64,000 nucleotides of DNA from Mycolicibacterium porcinum (GTDB taxonomy: Bacteria; Actinomycetota; Actinomycetes; Mycobacteriales; Mycobacteriaceae): assembly GCA_001942045.1 (NCBI GenBank), contig MSTD01000015.1, positions 1 through 64,000 on the forward strand, in the 5' to 3' direction. How positions within the stretch are numbered: position 1 is the stretch's first letter; the number at the start of each line of letters is the position of its first letter. Both the position numbers and the translations under genes were made by a program. Shown piece by piece: positions 9,943 to 18,163 of this stretch. The notes beneath the pieces were generated by a model. The model was given only the letters and a program-made list of their open reading frames with translations, had not been told where the DNA came from and searched no databases.

Positions 9943-11872
9943 ATTTGGCGGTCAGCCCGGCCCGGGCCAGCCGGGCCTGTTCGGCCCGCACCACCTCGTC
10001 CTGATGCGGCGGGGCCTGGTCGGGATGATGTGCCAGCCGACGGATGGGTTCGTCGACGGTGCCCCTGGCCAGCAGCCGGTACACCCGCACGGTGTGCAGT
10101 TCGCTGAGCCGCTGGGTGCGTCCGACGACCTGCCGCTCCGTGCGCGGCTGCCACTGCGGTTCGGCGATGATGAACACCACTGGTTCGTTCAGCCGGCGTA
10201 GATCCAGTGCGCCGGCACCGATGTGGGCCAACAAGGTGGCCGGGCCACGGTCGGTCGCGAACGCGTCGATGACGGCCTGCCGGTCGGGGACCGATGCGTC
10301 TACCGGGCCGAATATGTTGCCCGGCAACGCTTTCCGGATCACGTCGAGCACTGCTGGAAAGTGGGAGAAGACCACCACCCGGGCCCCGTTGATGTGGGCC
10401 TCGTTGGTGAGTTCGATGAGCCGGTCCAGCTTGGCCGCCGGTGTCGGTGAGCCGGACGGCCAGGCGCCCTGCCGGATCGCGCTGAAGTTTCCGCTGGAGA
10501 CGGACTGCCGGTAGCGCTCACGGTCGGCGCGGCTGAGCCTGACCCATTCCTCGGTGGCGATGCGGGACGGCAGTTCGTCGACCACATCGCGGTAATCCCG
10601 TCGCAGGTACACGCGGTCCACCGCGCGACGGAAGGCGATCGATCCGCGTTCGCCGGCGTTGGGCGCCACCTTGCCGGCGACGTCGGGTTGCAGGAAGTCA
10701 GCCAGGTGGCGGAAACCGGCGATGCGCGGGTGCATCGGCACGCCGGACAGGAACAGCACCCGGTTGTCGGAGGTCAGTACGTTGCGGACGGCCCGGGACC
10801 GGTCGGATTTGGGGTCTCGCAGCAGGTGCGCCTCGTCGACGATCACCAGCGTGGGGCGCTCGGGCAGTTTGATGCGCTGCAGGGTGTCGTAGGAGACGAT
10901 GGCCACGCCGCCGGCGGACTTCCAATTCTCAAGGCGCGCATCGCGTTCGCTGCCGCGGATCTCGATCGCCCGCAGCGCGGTGTGTTTGGCGGTCTCTGCG
11001 GCCCAATGGATTCCGGTGTTGGCCTGGCACACCACCAGGGTGTGGCGCAGCTGCGTGGCCGCCAGATGCGCCGCGACCGCCAGGGCCTGCAGGGTTTTGC
11101 CCAGGCCCAGGTCGTCGCACAGCAGTACCCGCTCCCGCGCCAGTGCGTACCGGGCGCCGAATTCCTGGTAGCCGCGTAATTCGGTGCGCAACAGGGTGCG
11201 GTTCAGCACGGTCTGCTCGACCAGCTGGGCCACCTCGGCGCCGACGAATCCCTGGGCTGCATCCACATCGGTTGTCCCGGAGGCGAATTCGTTGAGAAGC
11301 TGGTCGATGGGGCGGGGGTCCGCGCGGTAGTGTGCCCACACGTCGCCGTCGTGGTGGTGGGCGTCGTCGATGCGGTCGAGCAGCCCGCGTACCGACTCGA
11401 GTAGCTGATCCGACGCGGTGTTGCCGCGCAGCCGGAGCATCAGCCGGCGCAACTGCTTGACCGGCGCGTCCGCCTCGGTCAGCGTCAGCAGCGAGGACAG
11501 CAGTTCGGTGTCCTCGCGCTCGCGCAGCCGGGGGCGGGTGGTGGTGCGGATGTGGTCGGACATGGCCTGGGCGGCGGACTGCACTGCCTGCGCGGCCTCG
11601 ATGTCGACGCCGGGCACCTGGGTCAACAGCCGGGCCGGCACCGAGTGGATGTCGGCGACCGTGCGGTATTCGGAATTCGCCAGCCCGCCGAGACGGGCCC
11701 CGCGTGCCAGATACGGCCGGAGGTGCGGCAGTGGCGCCGACTGCAGGATTTGTGTCACTACCTCGTCGGTGCGGGCGCGGATCCGGTCGGCGGTCTCGGC
11801 GCGGAGTTTGCCGACACCGGCAAGCGCAGAGTCGGCATGGCGGATCAATTCGGTGGGATCGACGCCGTCCAT
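9926..11872 (-). CDS. SNF2-type superfamily 2 helicase/ATPase
   Basis: This 648-residue protein has a helix-hairpin-helix-like N-terminal region (about 1-200, including LLTQVPGVDIEAAQ). The SNF2 ATPase core follows: motif I DDLGLGKT (near residue 250), motif II VDEAHLL (near 344), motif III LSGVP, and a C-terminal helicase half ending in QVVGRTQRLSELHTVRVYRL (motif VI). SNF2 proteins translocate on double-stranded DNA and remodel bound proteins. Nothing links it to a neighbouring nuclease or methylase, so a housekeeping repair or remodelling role is as likely as defence. The gap upstream carries a 300-bp inverted-repeat element. Confidence 0.85.
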   Translation of the reverse strand: MDGVDPTELIRHADSALAGVGKLRAETADRIRARTDEVVTQILQSAPLPHLRPYLARGARLGGLANSEYRTVADIHSVPARLLTQVPGVDIEAAQAVQSAAQAMSDHIRTTTRPRLREREDTELLSSLLTLTEADAPVKQLRRLMLRLRGNTASDQLLESVRGLLDRIDDAHHHDGDVWAHYRADPRPIDQLLNEFASGTTDVDAAQGFVGAEVAQLVEQTVLNRTLLRTELRGYQEFGARYALARERVLLCDDLGLGKTLQALAVAAHLAATQLRHTLVVCQANTGIHWAAETAKHTALRAIEIRGSERDARLENWKSAGGVAIVSYDTLQRIKLPERPTLVIVDEAHLLRDPKSDRSRAVRNVLTSDNRVLFLSGVPMHPRIAGFRHLADFLQPDVAGKVAPNAGERGSIAFRRAVDRVYLRRDYRDVVDELPSRIATEEWVRLSRADRERYRQSVSSGNFSAIRQGAWPSGSPTPAAKLDRLIELTNEAHINGARVVVFSHFPAVLDVIRKALPGNIFGPVDASVPDRQAVIDAFATDRGPATLLAHIGAGALDLRRLNEPVVFIIAEPQWQPRTERQVVGRTQRLSELHTVRVYRLLARGTVDEPIRRLAHHPDQAPPHQDEVVRAEQARLARAGLTAKFSGTG

Positions 11873-11992
11873 GACACATCATCATGGCACCTGATCGGGA
11901 TCGCCGGACGCGCGGATTGTCCGGAATTCTTCGCCAGACGTTTGCTGCCGGGTCGCCGGGAGCGGTGCGGTCGCGAATTTTCGTCGAGTGTC

Positions 11993-12292
11993 GAGTTGCC
12001 CGCCTGTCAGCGACTTTTCAGCGACAATTGCCACATTAGTCACATGGTTATCGCCAACCCCGTTGTCGCTGCGGATCTTTGAAACGCCAGCACCAGTGGG
12101 CGCACTGACCTCATGTGTCCAGTGCCCGCCTCCTAGCGACACTGTCGCTGATAGGCGGGCACTTCAGATTCCGTGACATACGAGATTGATGTGTATTGAG
12201 TGACACAAGTTCACAGTGCGCGCGTGGCATCTGGCGCTCACGGTACGAATGTGGCGATTGTCGCTGAGTTGTCGCTCATAGCCGGGCAACTC
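11993..12292. repeat. 300-bp MITE-like element with 44-bp terminal inverted repeats
   Basis: The 474-bp gap between two minus-strand genes (11873-12346) has no convincing coding sequence. It is occupied by a segment whose ends are inverted repeats: 11993-12036 and the reverse complement of 12249-12292 match at 37 of 44 positions. Both ends start GAGTTGCCCG and share TCAGCGACAAT and GCCACAT. In the middle sits a related hairpin (12122-12162). I found no clear target-site duplication, so mobility is unproven; a complex regulatory or structural repeat is the alternative. Confidence 0.6.
12122..12162. repeat. Near-perfect 20-bp-arm hairpin inside the inverted-repeat element
   Basis: The left arm GTGCCCGCCTCCTAGCGACA (12122-12141) and the right arm (12143-12162) pair at 17 of 20 positions around one central base. 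The arm sequence (GCCCGCCT...AGCGAC) is the same motif found in both ends of the surrounding 300-bp element, giving several half-sites in total. Confidence 0.75.
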
Positions 12293-12346
12293 CGCACCCA
12301 CGCGCCCGGCCGGGACACGCCGACCGCGGCGCGCCGTAAACGCGCC

Positions 12347-14722
12347 TCAGATCATGTCGTTCTTCGTCAACCACCGCATCACCGGCCAGCCGATGAACAC
12401 CGGCAACCAGCAGGTCAGCACCCGGTAGAGCAGCACCGCGGGCACGCCGATCGCGGCCGGTACGCCGAACGCGGCCAGACCACCGATCAGCGCGGCCTCG
12501 ACGGCGCCCACACCGCCAGGGGTGGGGGCGGCCGAGGCCAGGGTGCCGCCGACCATGGTGACGACCGTGACGGTGATGAATGAGGTGGTGCCGCCGAAGG
12601 CCTCGACGCTGGCCCACAGCGCCAGGGCCGCACCGAGGGTGGTGCCCGCGGCGCCCAACACGATCAGGGCCAGCCGTTGCGGTTCGCGGGCCAGTTTGAT
12701 CAGGTCGTCGCCGACCTCCTGCAACTTGGGGCGCAACGAGGAGGACAGCCAGCGCCGCAGTTTGGGCACGGCCAGAAACGCCCCGATGAGTCCGAGCGCG
12801 AGCCCGGCGATCAGGTACAGGATCGTGGAGCTCGGCACGAAATGCGACAGGTCCGCCGAGGCCCCGGCCATGGTGCTGAACAGGATCAGCAGGATCACGT
12901 GCACGATCACCTGCACCGACTGTTGCAGGGCCACCGCCGCGGTGGCGCGCGCGGTACTCAGCCCGCCCTTCTGCAGAAACCGGGTGCTCAGGGCCAGCCC
13001 GCCGACACCGGCGGGCGTGGTGGTGGCGGCAAAAGTGTTGGCCACCTGCATGATCGAGAGGTTGCGGAAACTCACCAGCCCGTCGGCGCACGCCCACAGC
13101 GCGGCCGCCGCACCCACATACGTCAGCGCCGAGACGGTCAGCCCGAGCAGCGCCCACGACCAGTCCACGGTGCGCAGCTCGGAGAAGAATGTCGGCACCG
13201 TGCTGATGAACGGGTACGCCACATAGACCAGTGCGACCAGCAGCACCAGCTGGATCACCTGGGTGCGGGTGAACCGGGTGATGGTCTCGGCCTGGATCTG
13301 GTCGGCGCCGGTCTGGCGTTTGACCTCATCGCGGGCGGCGGTCATCACTTCTTTGGCGTCGGGAATCTCGGCGCGGACCCGGGCCGGCACCGCGGCCTTG
13401 GTCAGCCGCCGAGACGCGGTGAGCACGGCGTCGCGGCCGAACGCATCGATGGCCGCGGCGACCGCGGATTTCGGGTCGTACAGCGCCGTGGTGGTGACGA
13501 GCAGTTGCGCGATGTCGGACTGCAACTGCGCGTCGGTGGCGCCGTATTCGGCGCTGCCGAACCCGCCGAACAGCACGGCCCCGTCGTCCACGGTGATTTC
13601 CTTGCCGCGCAGGTCGCCGTGGGAGATCTGGTGGTCGTGCAGGGTGCGCAGCGCGTTCCACACCCGCCCGACGGTGGTTTCGTCGGTGCTCTGGTCGAGC
13701 GGGATGCCGCGTTTGCGGTTGTGCGCGTACAGCGTCCAGCCGCGGTCCAGCGCGGCCACCGACATGGTCGACGTACTCGCCAGCCCCAGGTCGCCGATGG
13801 CGATGGCCATCAGGGCCCGGTGCTCGACGGCGCGGCGCATCGAGGTCTGCAGAGGCGCGGTCTCATTGGAACGCAGCCGCAGTTTGCGCCACACCTGCCG
13901 CACGGCGCCGCCGCTCTGCTGGTTGGGGCCGTATAGCTCGACGACGGCGCTCGCGTCGGGATCGGGTGACTGTGCGGTCAACGTCAGCGGACCGGCACCG
14001 GCCGGGCGCACCACGGTGAACGCCGAGACCACGAACCCGCGTCGCGCCAGGGCGCGCACGGCGCCGTCGAGCGGGACCTCAAGGGCGGGGGTACCGACCA
14101 GCCACACCACCAGGGCGCCGACGAACCAGCCCGCGGTCAAACCCAGCAGTGAGCGCGCCGGCACAACGGCGCTGACCACCAGGTGGATCGGGACGAACGC
14201 CAGCAGCAGCGTCCACCACCAGCGGCGCAGCCGGCGTGACAGCCACGGCCCGGAAACGGTGAGCACCGCGGCGAGCATGCCGATCCAGCGCGGGTCGTCG
14301 AGGAACTGCGAGAGCTGGGAGCTGAGCCGGTCCGAGAGATCGAAATGCCACTTCGGGGCGGCGATGCCGTTGGCGGTGATCGACAACGACAGCATGGTGA
14401 TCAGCGCGGCAGCGGCGTAGGCGCCCAACAGTTTCCATTGCCGCCCCAGCACCAGGCTGACCAGGATCACGAACGGCAGCGCAAGGATCGCGATGCCGTA
14501 CGCCAGGTACACCAGATTGGACTGGGTGGGGGTCAGCACACCGACGATCTCGGAGATCGAGCGCTCCAGCGCGACCCATTCGTAGCGGGTGATCAGCGAG
14601 CTGGTGATGACGGTGGCCAGGAAGATCGCGGCCAGGATCAGACGCAGGATGTCGTTGGTGCGTCGGGTCGGTGGTTGCAGGAGACTGCCGGTGACGGTGA
14701 TGTCCCGTCCGTCAACGCGCAT
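12347..14722 (-). CDS. Flippase-like (LPG-synthase-TM/TIGR00374) membrane protein with kinase-like domain
   Basis: The protein has 791 residues from the ATG at 14722, which has a strong AAAGGGGGA site; an ATG nine codons upstream lacks one. Six or so N-terminal membrane helices (to about residue 220) are followed by a soluble region (about 225-470) that resembles a RIO/ABC1-type kinase: HGDLRGKEI is in the catalytic-loop position, but the Asn is replaced by Glu and the DFG is replaced by GGFG, so it is probably inactive. The C-terminal half (about 490-790) is the UPF0104/lysylphosphatidylglycerol-synthase transmembrane domain, including TPAGVGGLALSTRF and APTPGGVGAVEAAL. Such domains move lipids or lipid-linked sugars. 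The substrate is unknown. Confidence 0.82.
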   Translation of the reverse strand: MRVDGRDITVTGSLLQPPTRRTNDILRLILAAIFLATVITSSLITRYEWVALERSISEIVGVLTPTQSNLVYLAYGIAILALPFVILVSLVLGRQWKLLGAYAAAALITMLSLSITANGIAAPKWHFDLSDRLSSQLSQFLDDPRWIGMLAAVLTVSGPWLSRRLRRWWWTLLLAFVPIHLVVSAVVPARSLLGLTAGWFVGALVVWLVGTPALEVPLDGAVRALARRGFVVSAFTVVRPAGAGPLTLTAQSPDPDASAVVELYGPNQQSGGAVRQVWRKLRLRSNETAPLQTSMRRAVEHRALMAIAIGDLGLASTSTMSVAALDRGWTLYAHNRKRGIPLDQSTDETTVGRVWNALRTLHDHQISHGDLRGKEITVDDGAVLFGGFGSAEYGATDAQLQSDIAQLLVTTTALYDPKSAVAAAIDAFGRDAVLTASRRLTKAAVPARVRAEIPDAKEVMTAARDEVKRQTGADQIQAETITRFTRTQVIQLVLLVALVYVAYPFISTVPTFFSELRTVDWSWALLGLTVSALTYVGAAAALWACADGLVSFRNLSIMQVANTFAATTTPAGVGGLALSTRFLQKGGLSTARATAAVALQQSVQVIVHVILLILFSTMAGASADLSHFVPSSTILYLIAGLALGLIGAFLAVPKLRRWLSSSLRPKLQEVGDDLIKLAREPQRLALIVLGAAGTTLGAALALWASVEAFGGTTSFITVTVVTMVGGTLASAAPTPGGVGAVEAALIGGLAAFGVPAAIGVPAVLLYRVLTCWLPVFIGWPVMRWLTKNDMI

Positions 14723-14969
14723 GTTCCCCCTTTCCCGGCCCGTTACCAAGACTCGCTATCCAAGCCCGCGACCAAGGTAGCGGGATCGGACCCCGATATC
14801 GGCATTTGGTGGCGATCTGGACCGTTACGAATTCACATCGTTCTCATCTGTCACCGCGGGCGACAATTTTTGCTCGATCGATGTGATCTAGGACGACGCA
14901 TGCTGCGAACGTGATGTAACTTCGAGCGACATGCCGACGCCGAATTGGCCGCTCCCGAGGAGTTGAACG

Positions 14970-16769
14970 GTGGATTCGACCCCATTCGGGCACTATCAGC
15001 TGCAGAAGCTGATCGGTCGGGGCGGGATGGGTGAGGTTTACCAGGCCTACGATTCCGACACCGACCGCATCGTCGCGCTCAAGGTGCTGCCGTCGCACAT
15101 GGCCCAGGACGCCGCCTTTCAGGAGCGGTTCCGGCAGGAGTCGCACGCCGCGGCCGGGGTCAACGATCCGCACGTGGTGCCGATCCACGGGTACGGAGAG
15201 ATTGACGGTCGGCTGTATCTGGACATGCGGTTGATCGAGGGCCGCAACCTCGGCGCCATGCTCGCCAACCCCGGCAAGCCGATGGAGCCGGCGCGTGCGG
15301 TGAGCCTGGTCGAGCAGGTCGGGATGGCGCTCGACGCCGCGCACAAGGTGGGGCTGGTGCATCGGGACGTCAAGCCGTCGAACATCCTGATCACCGACAA
15401 CGACTTCGTCTATCTCATCGATTTCGGGCTGGCGCGCTGCGCGGACGACGTGGGGATCACCACCGCGGGCAGCACGGTCGGCACGTTGGCGTACATGGCC
15501 CCTGAGCGGTTCGAGGGTGGGAAGGCCGATCCACGTTCGGACATCTACGCGTTGGCCTGCGTGCTCTACGAATGCCTCACCGGCGTGCGGCCCTACCCCG
15601 GGGAGAGCCTCGAGCAGCAGATCGCCGGGCACATGGTGTCCCCGGCACCGAAAGCGTCCGACAAGGATCCGCGGTTGGCGGCCTTCGACGAGGTGATCGC
15701 CAAGGGCATGGCCAAGAAGCCGTCCAAGCGCTATCAGTCCGGCGCGGCCCTGACCGCGGCGGCCCGCGCGGCACTCGCGGTGCCGGTGCGCACCACCGGG
15801 CGGTCGGGCCGGCATTCGGCGCAACGCGTTTCGGTCCGGCCGCGGGTGTCCAAGAAGGTGGCCGCGATCGTCGGGGCCACGGTTCTGGTGGCGGCCCTTG
15901 GCGCGGTGGGGGCGTGGCAGCTGCGTGACGACGGTTCGGACCGCGTCGCCAATGCGGTGGGTTCAGCCGGGTCCGGTCCGGTGCAGGCGCCTGTGGGCGC
16001 GGTGGACGAGATCGCCAAGACCGTGCCGGCCGATATCCGCGACTCCGGGCGACTGGTGATCGGGGTGAATGTGCCCTACGCGCCCAACGAGTTCAAGAAT
16101 TCCAGCGGTGAGATCGTGGGGTTCGACGTCGACCTGATGAAGGCCGTCACCCGCACCATGGGCTTGGTCCCCGAATTCCGCGAAACCGGGTTCGAGGGGA
16201 TCCTGCCTTCGGTGCGGGACGGCAACTTCAATGTCGGGATGTCTTCGATCACCGACACTGCCGAGCGCGAGCTGCAGGCCGACTTCGTCACCTACTTCCA
16301 GGCGGGCACGCTGTGGGCACGGCGGGCGGGAACGTCAGCTGATCCCGGATCCCCGTGCGGGCTGCGAGTGGGCGTGGCGTACAGCACGATTCAGGACACC
16401 ACGGGGGTCCCGGCCAAATCCGATGCCTGTGTTGCGGCCGGGCTGCCGCCCGTGGAGAAGGTGGTACGCACCCATCAGGACGAGGTGACGGCCGCGCTCA
16501 TCGCCGGCGAGGTCGACGCCATGGCCGCCGATTCACCGGTCACGGGGTTCGCGATCAAGCTCAGCGGACCCGTGTTGGAGCCGGCCGGTGAGGTGTTCGA
16601 CTCCGCCCCCTACGGCTGGCCGGTGGCGAAGGACTCCGGCTTGGCCGAGTCGTTGCGGCTGGCGCTCGAGCACGTGATGAACACCGGCGAGTACCGCACG
16701 ATCGCCACCATGTGGGGCGTAGAGAAGGGCATGATCACCCAGCCGGTGATCAATGGCGCCTTCCACTAA
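14970..16769 (+). CDS. Receptor Ser/Thr protein kinase with extracellular amino-acid-binding (SBP_bac_3) domain
   Basis: The 599-residue protein starts at GTG 14970, eight bases after GAGGAG. Residues 1-270 form an intact Hanks-type kinase: glycine loop GRGGMGEVY, Lys38, HRDVKPSN with catalytic Asp133, and DFG Asp151. A basic juxtamembrane stretch, one membrane helix (about 293-316) and a linker follow. Residues about 350-595 are a complete type-3 periplasmic solute-binding domain (RLVIGVNVPYAPNEF, VGFDVDLMKAV, DGNFNVGMSSIT), the fold that binds polar amino acids. The layout implies a kinase that senses an extracellular amino acid or similar ligand. A PknH-type sensor lipoprotein is encoded convergently 13 bp away. 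I know no M. tuberculosis Pkn with this ectodomain. Confidence 0.9.
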   Translation: MDSTPFGHYQLQKLIGRGGMGEVYQAYDSDTDRIVALKVLPSHMAQDAAFQERFRQESHAAAGVNDPHVVPIHGYGEIDGRLYLDMRLIEGRNLGAMLANPGKPMEPARAVSLVEQVGMALDAAHKVGLVHRDVKPSNILITDNDFVYLIDFGLARCADDVGITTAGSTVGTLAYMAPERFEGGKADPRSDIYALACVLYECLTGVRPYPGESLEQQIAGHMVSPAPKASDKDPRLAAFDEVIAKGMAKKPSKRYQSGAALTAAARAALAVPVRTTGRSGRHSAQRVSVRPRVSKKVAAIVGATVLVAALGAVGAWQLRDDGSDRVANAVGSAGSGPVQAPVGAVDEIAKTVPADIRDSGRLVIGVNVPYAPNEFKNSSGEIVGFDVDLMKAVTRTMGLVPEFRETGFEGILPSVRDGNFNVGMSSITDTAERELQADFVTYFQAGTLWARRAGTSADPGSPCGLRVGVAYSTIQDTTGVPAKSDACVAAGLPPVEKVVRTHQDEVTAALIAGEVDAMAADSPVTGFAIKLSGPVLEPAGEVFDSAPYGWPVAKDSGLAESLRLALEHVMNTGEYRTIATMWGVEKGMITQPVINGAFH

Positions 16770-16782
16770 GGGTTTTCGCGTC

Positions 16783-17463
16783 TCAGACCGAGTTGCGCCC
16801 GGCGATGGCCTTGGCCAGCTGCACCACCTGGTTGTCGGTCAGGTTGGTTCCGGTGATCCGCACATCGACGACGAGGTTGTCGACGGCGACGATCGCGCGG
16901 CGGCTGCCCTGTTGCGGGCTGGCCGGGGATTGCTCGTTGGTGACGTCGATGTCGTCGACGACGCTCGGGTTGCCAAGCACGAAAGTGCTGGGCCGACGAT
17001 TGCCGTCGTACCTGATCGTGAGGCTGTCACCCGCGCACTGCCGCCAGGTGTCCACCGTTCGGCTGACGAGAGTCTTTGCCGCCGTGGGGGTATCGAAGGC
17101 GGTGACGGCCTGGTCGACCTCGAGGTCGTCGCCCTCGTCGGCGAACAGGGACTCGCGGAACTGGCGGTACCCGCTGTCGCGGTAGAGCTCGTCCATGGCA
17201 TTGCCGATGACGGCGAGGCAGACCGGGCGGGAGGCGTGCTCGTCGGCGTCGAGCCTGGCGGGCTGACGCAGCGCGGTCTTGGCGCGCAAACCTGTGGTGG
17301 CCAGGATCGTGTTGAGTTCGGATTCGCTGGCCAACATGCTGCCGAGGACGTCGATCTGCGGGCTGACGTCGTCATCGGTTTGCTCAGTGCCGCACCCGCT
17401 CAGGGCGGTACCCGCTATCGCGATCGCCGCGATGGCGGGGATGGCCGCACGCTGCCCGTACAT
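16783..17463 (-). CDS. Lipoprotein with PknH-type extracellular sensor domain (copy 1)
   Basis: The 226-residue protein has a signal sequence ending in LSGC (lipobox, Cys24), then a PknH C-terminal-like sensor domain. It begins near the string DVLGSMLASESELNTIL and ends VVQLAKAIAGRNSV; four conserved Cys (in PVCLAV and RQCAG, among others) fit the disulfide pattern of this domain. It has no kinase part. It starts at ATG 17463 after AAGGGGG. It is a paralogue of the protein at 22539-23201 and lies tail-to-tail with the receptor kinase gene. In PknH this domain is an extracellular ligand sensor; the stand-alone lipoprotein could bind the same class of ligand at the membrane. Confidence 0.88.
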   Translation of the reverse strand: MYGQRAAIPAIAAIAIAGTALSGCGTEQTDDDVSPQIDVLGSMLASESELNTILATTGLRAKTALRQPARLDADEHASRPVCLAVIGNAMDELYRDSGYRQFRESLFADEGDDLEVDQAVTAFDTPTAAKTLVSRTVDTWRQCAGDSLTIRYDGNRRPSTFVLGNPSVVDDIDVTNEQSPASPQQGSRRAIVAVDNLVVDVRITGTNLTDNQVVQLAKAIAGRNSV

Positions 17464-17481
17464 GAAACCCCCTTGATTGTG

Positions 17482-17498
17482 TTTGCTGATCGTAATCG
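17482..17498 (-). promoter_or_regulatory. Promoter motif shared with the second PknH-sensor lipoprotein
   Basis: TTTGCTGATCGTAATCG (plus-strand reading) lies 19 bp before the start codon. The paralogue at 23201 has TTTGCTGATCCTAAACG 20 bp before its start. On the coding strand both give a TANGAT -10-like hexamer followed by CAGCAAA. This suggests the same sigma factor or regulator acts on both genes. Confidence 0.5.
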
Positions 17499-17597
17499 GT
17501 CAGCAGGGGTGGGCGCAGCGCTGGGGCAGGCCCGGGCATCTCTGATCACACGGGTCACAGCAGCACCACTCAGGCGGGGTTCGGTGATGAGGAGGGT

Positions 17598-17732
17598 TTA
17601 ACGCTTCTTGTGATGCAGGATGTCGTCCGTCGATGACGTGTCGCCGGCTTTGGCACGCTTGGCGGCGCGCTTTTCTTTGAGGGATTTGCCCGACTTCTTG
17701 GTCAGGCTTTGGCGCGGGGATTTGTCGGCCAT
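17598..17732 (-). CDS. 44-residue highly basic small protein
   Basis: The ATG at 17732, preceded by AAAGGGG, opens a 44-codon frame starting MADKSPRQSLTKKSGKSLKEK and ending in HHKKR. About one residue in three is Lys or Arg, and there is no hydrophobic segment, so a nucleic-acid- or ribosome-binding role is possible but not shown. I believe similar small proteins are annotated widely in mycobacteria. The good Shine-Dalgarno and coherent composition make it a likely real gene. Nothing upstream on the same strand is close enough to form an operon. Confidence 0.72.
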   Translation of the reverse strand: MADKSPRQSLTKKSGKSLKEKRAAKRAKAGDTSSTDDILHHKKR

Positions 17733-18163
17733 GTCGGCCCCTTTGATTTGGGGGCCTGTATCGGTCCCGGTGCCACGACCCTACGCGTACGGTCGGGCAT
17801 ACGCAGCGGTACACGTCGGCGCGGTTGACAATGTCTCTGGTGCAGCGTTGACTGGTGTTCTGGCCCGGATCCCGTCATTAGGCACAATCGATCCAAGCGC
17901 CGACGGAGAGCAACGAGTTTTCCTGCGGTATCGCGAAATTCGGTTCAGTTCATACACGTCGGTCTTGACGTGCTCGGAGTAGCCGAGGTGTCGGCCGTGA
18001 GCCGAAGCGAGGTAGTCATCACGCACACCGCCGAGCCGAGAGTGATCGGCAACCACAACGCTATGGGGCTATCGCAGCCGAAAAATGCTGAGAATTCGGA
18101 ATTTTCACTAGTTACCCCAGCAGCCATGGAAGTGCCTCACGCCCGAATCCTGTCAGGGTCGCC
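17733..18163. other. 431-bp intergenic region, no convincing gene
   Basis: The region lies between the small basic protein and the glycosyltransferase, which diverge. It is somewhat richer in AT than the surroundings, particularly 18080-18120. A 65-codon frame (17970-18167) starts with GTG and ends overlapping the glycosyltransferase start, but it lacks a ribosome site and any recognisable sequence. It probably holds the two divergent promoters. Confidence 0.5.
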
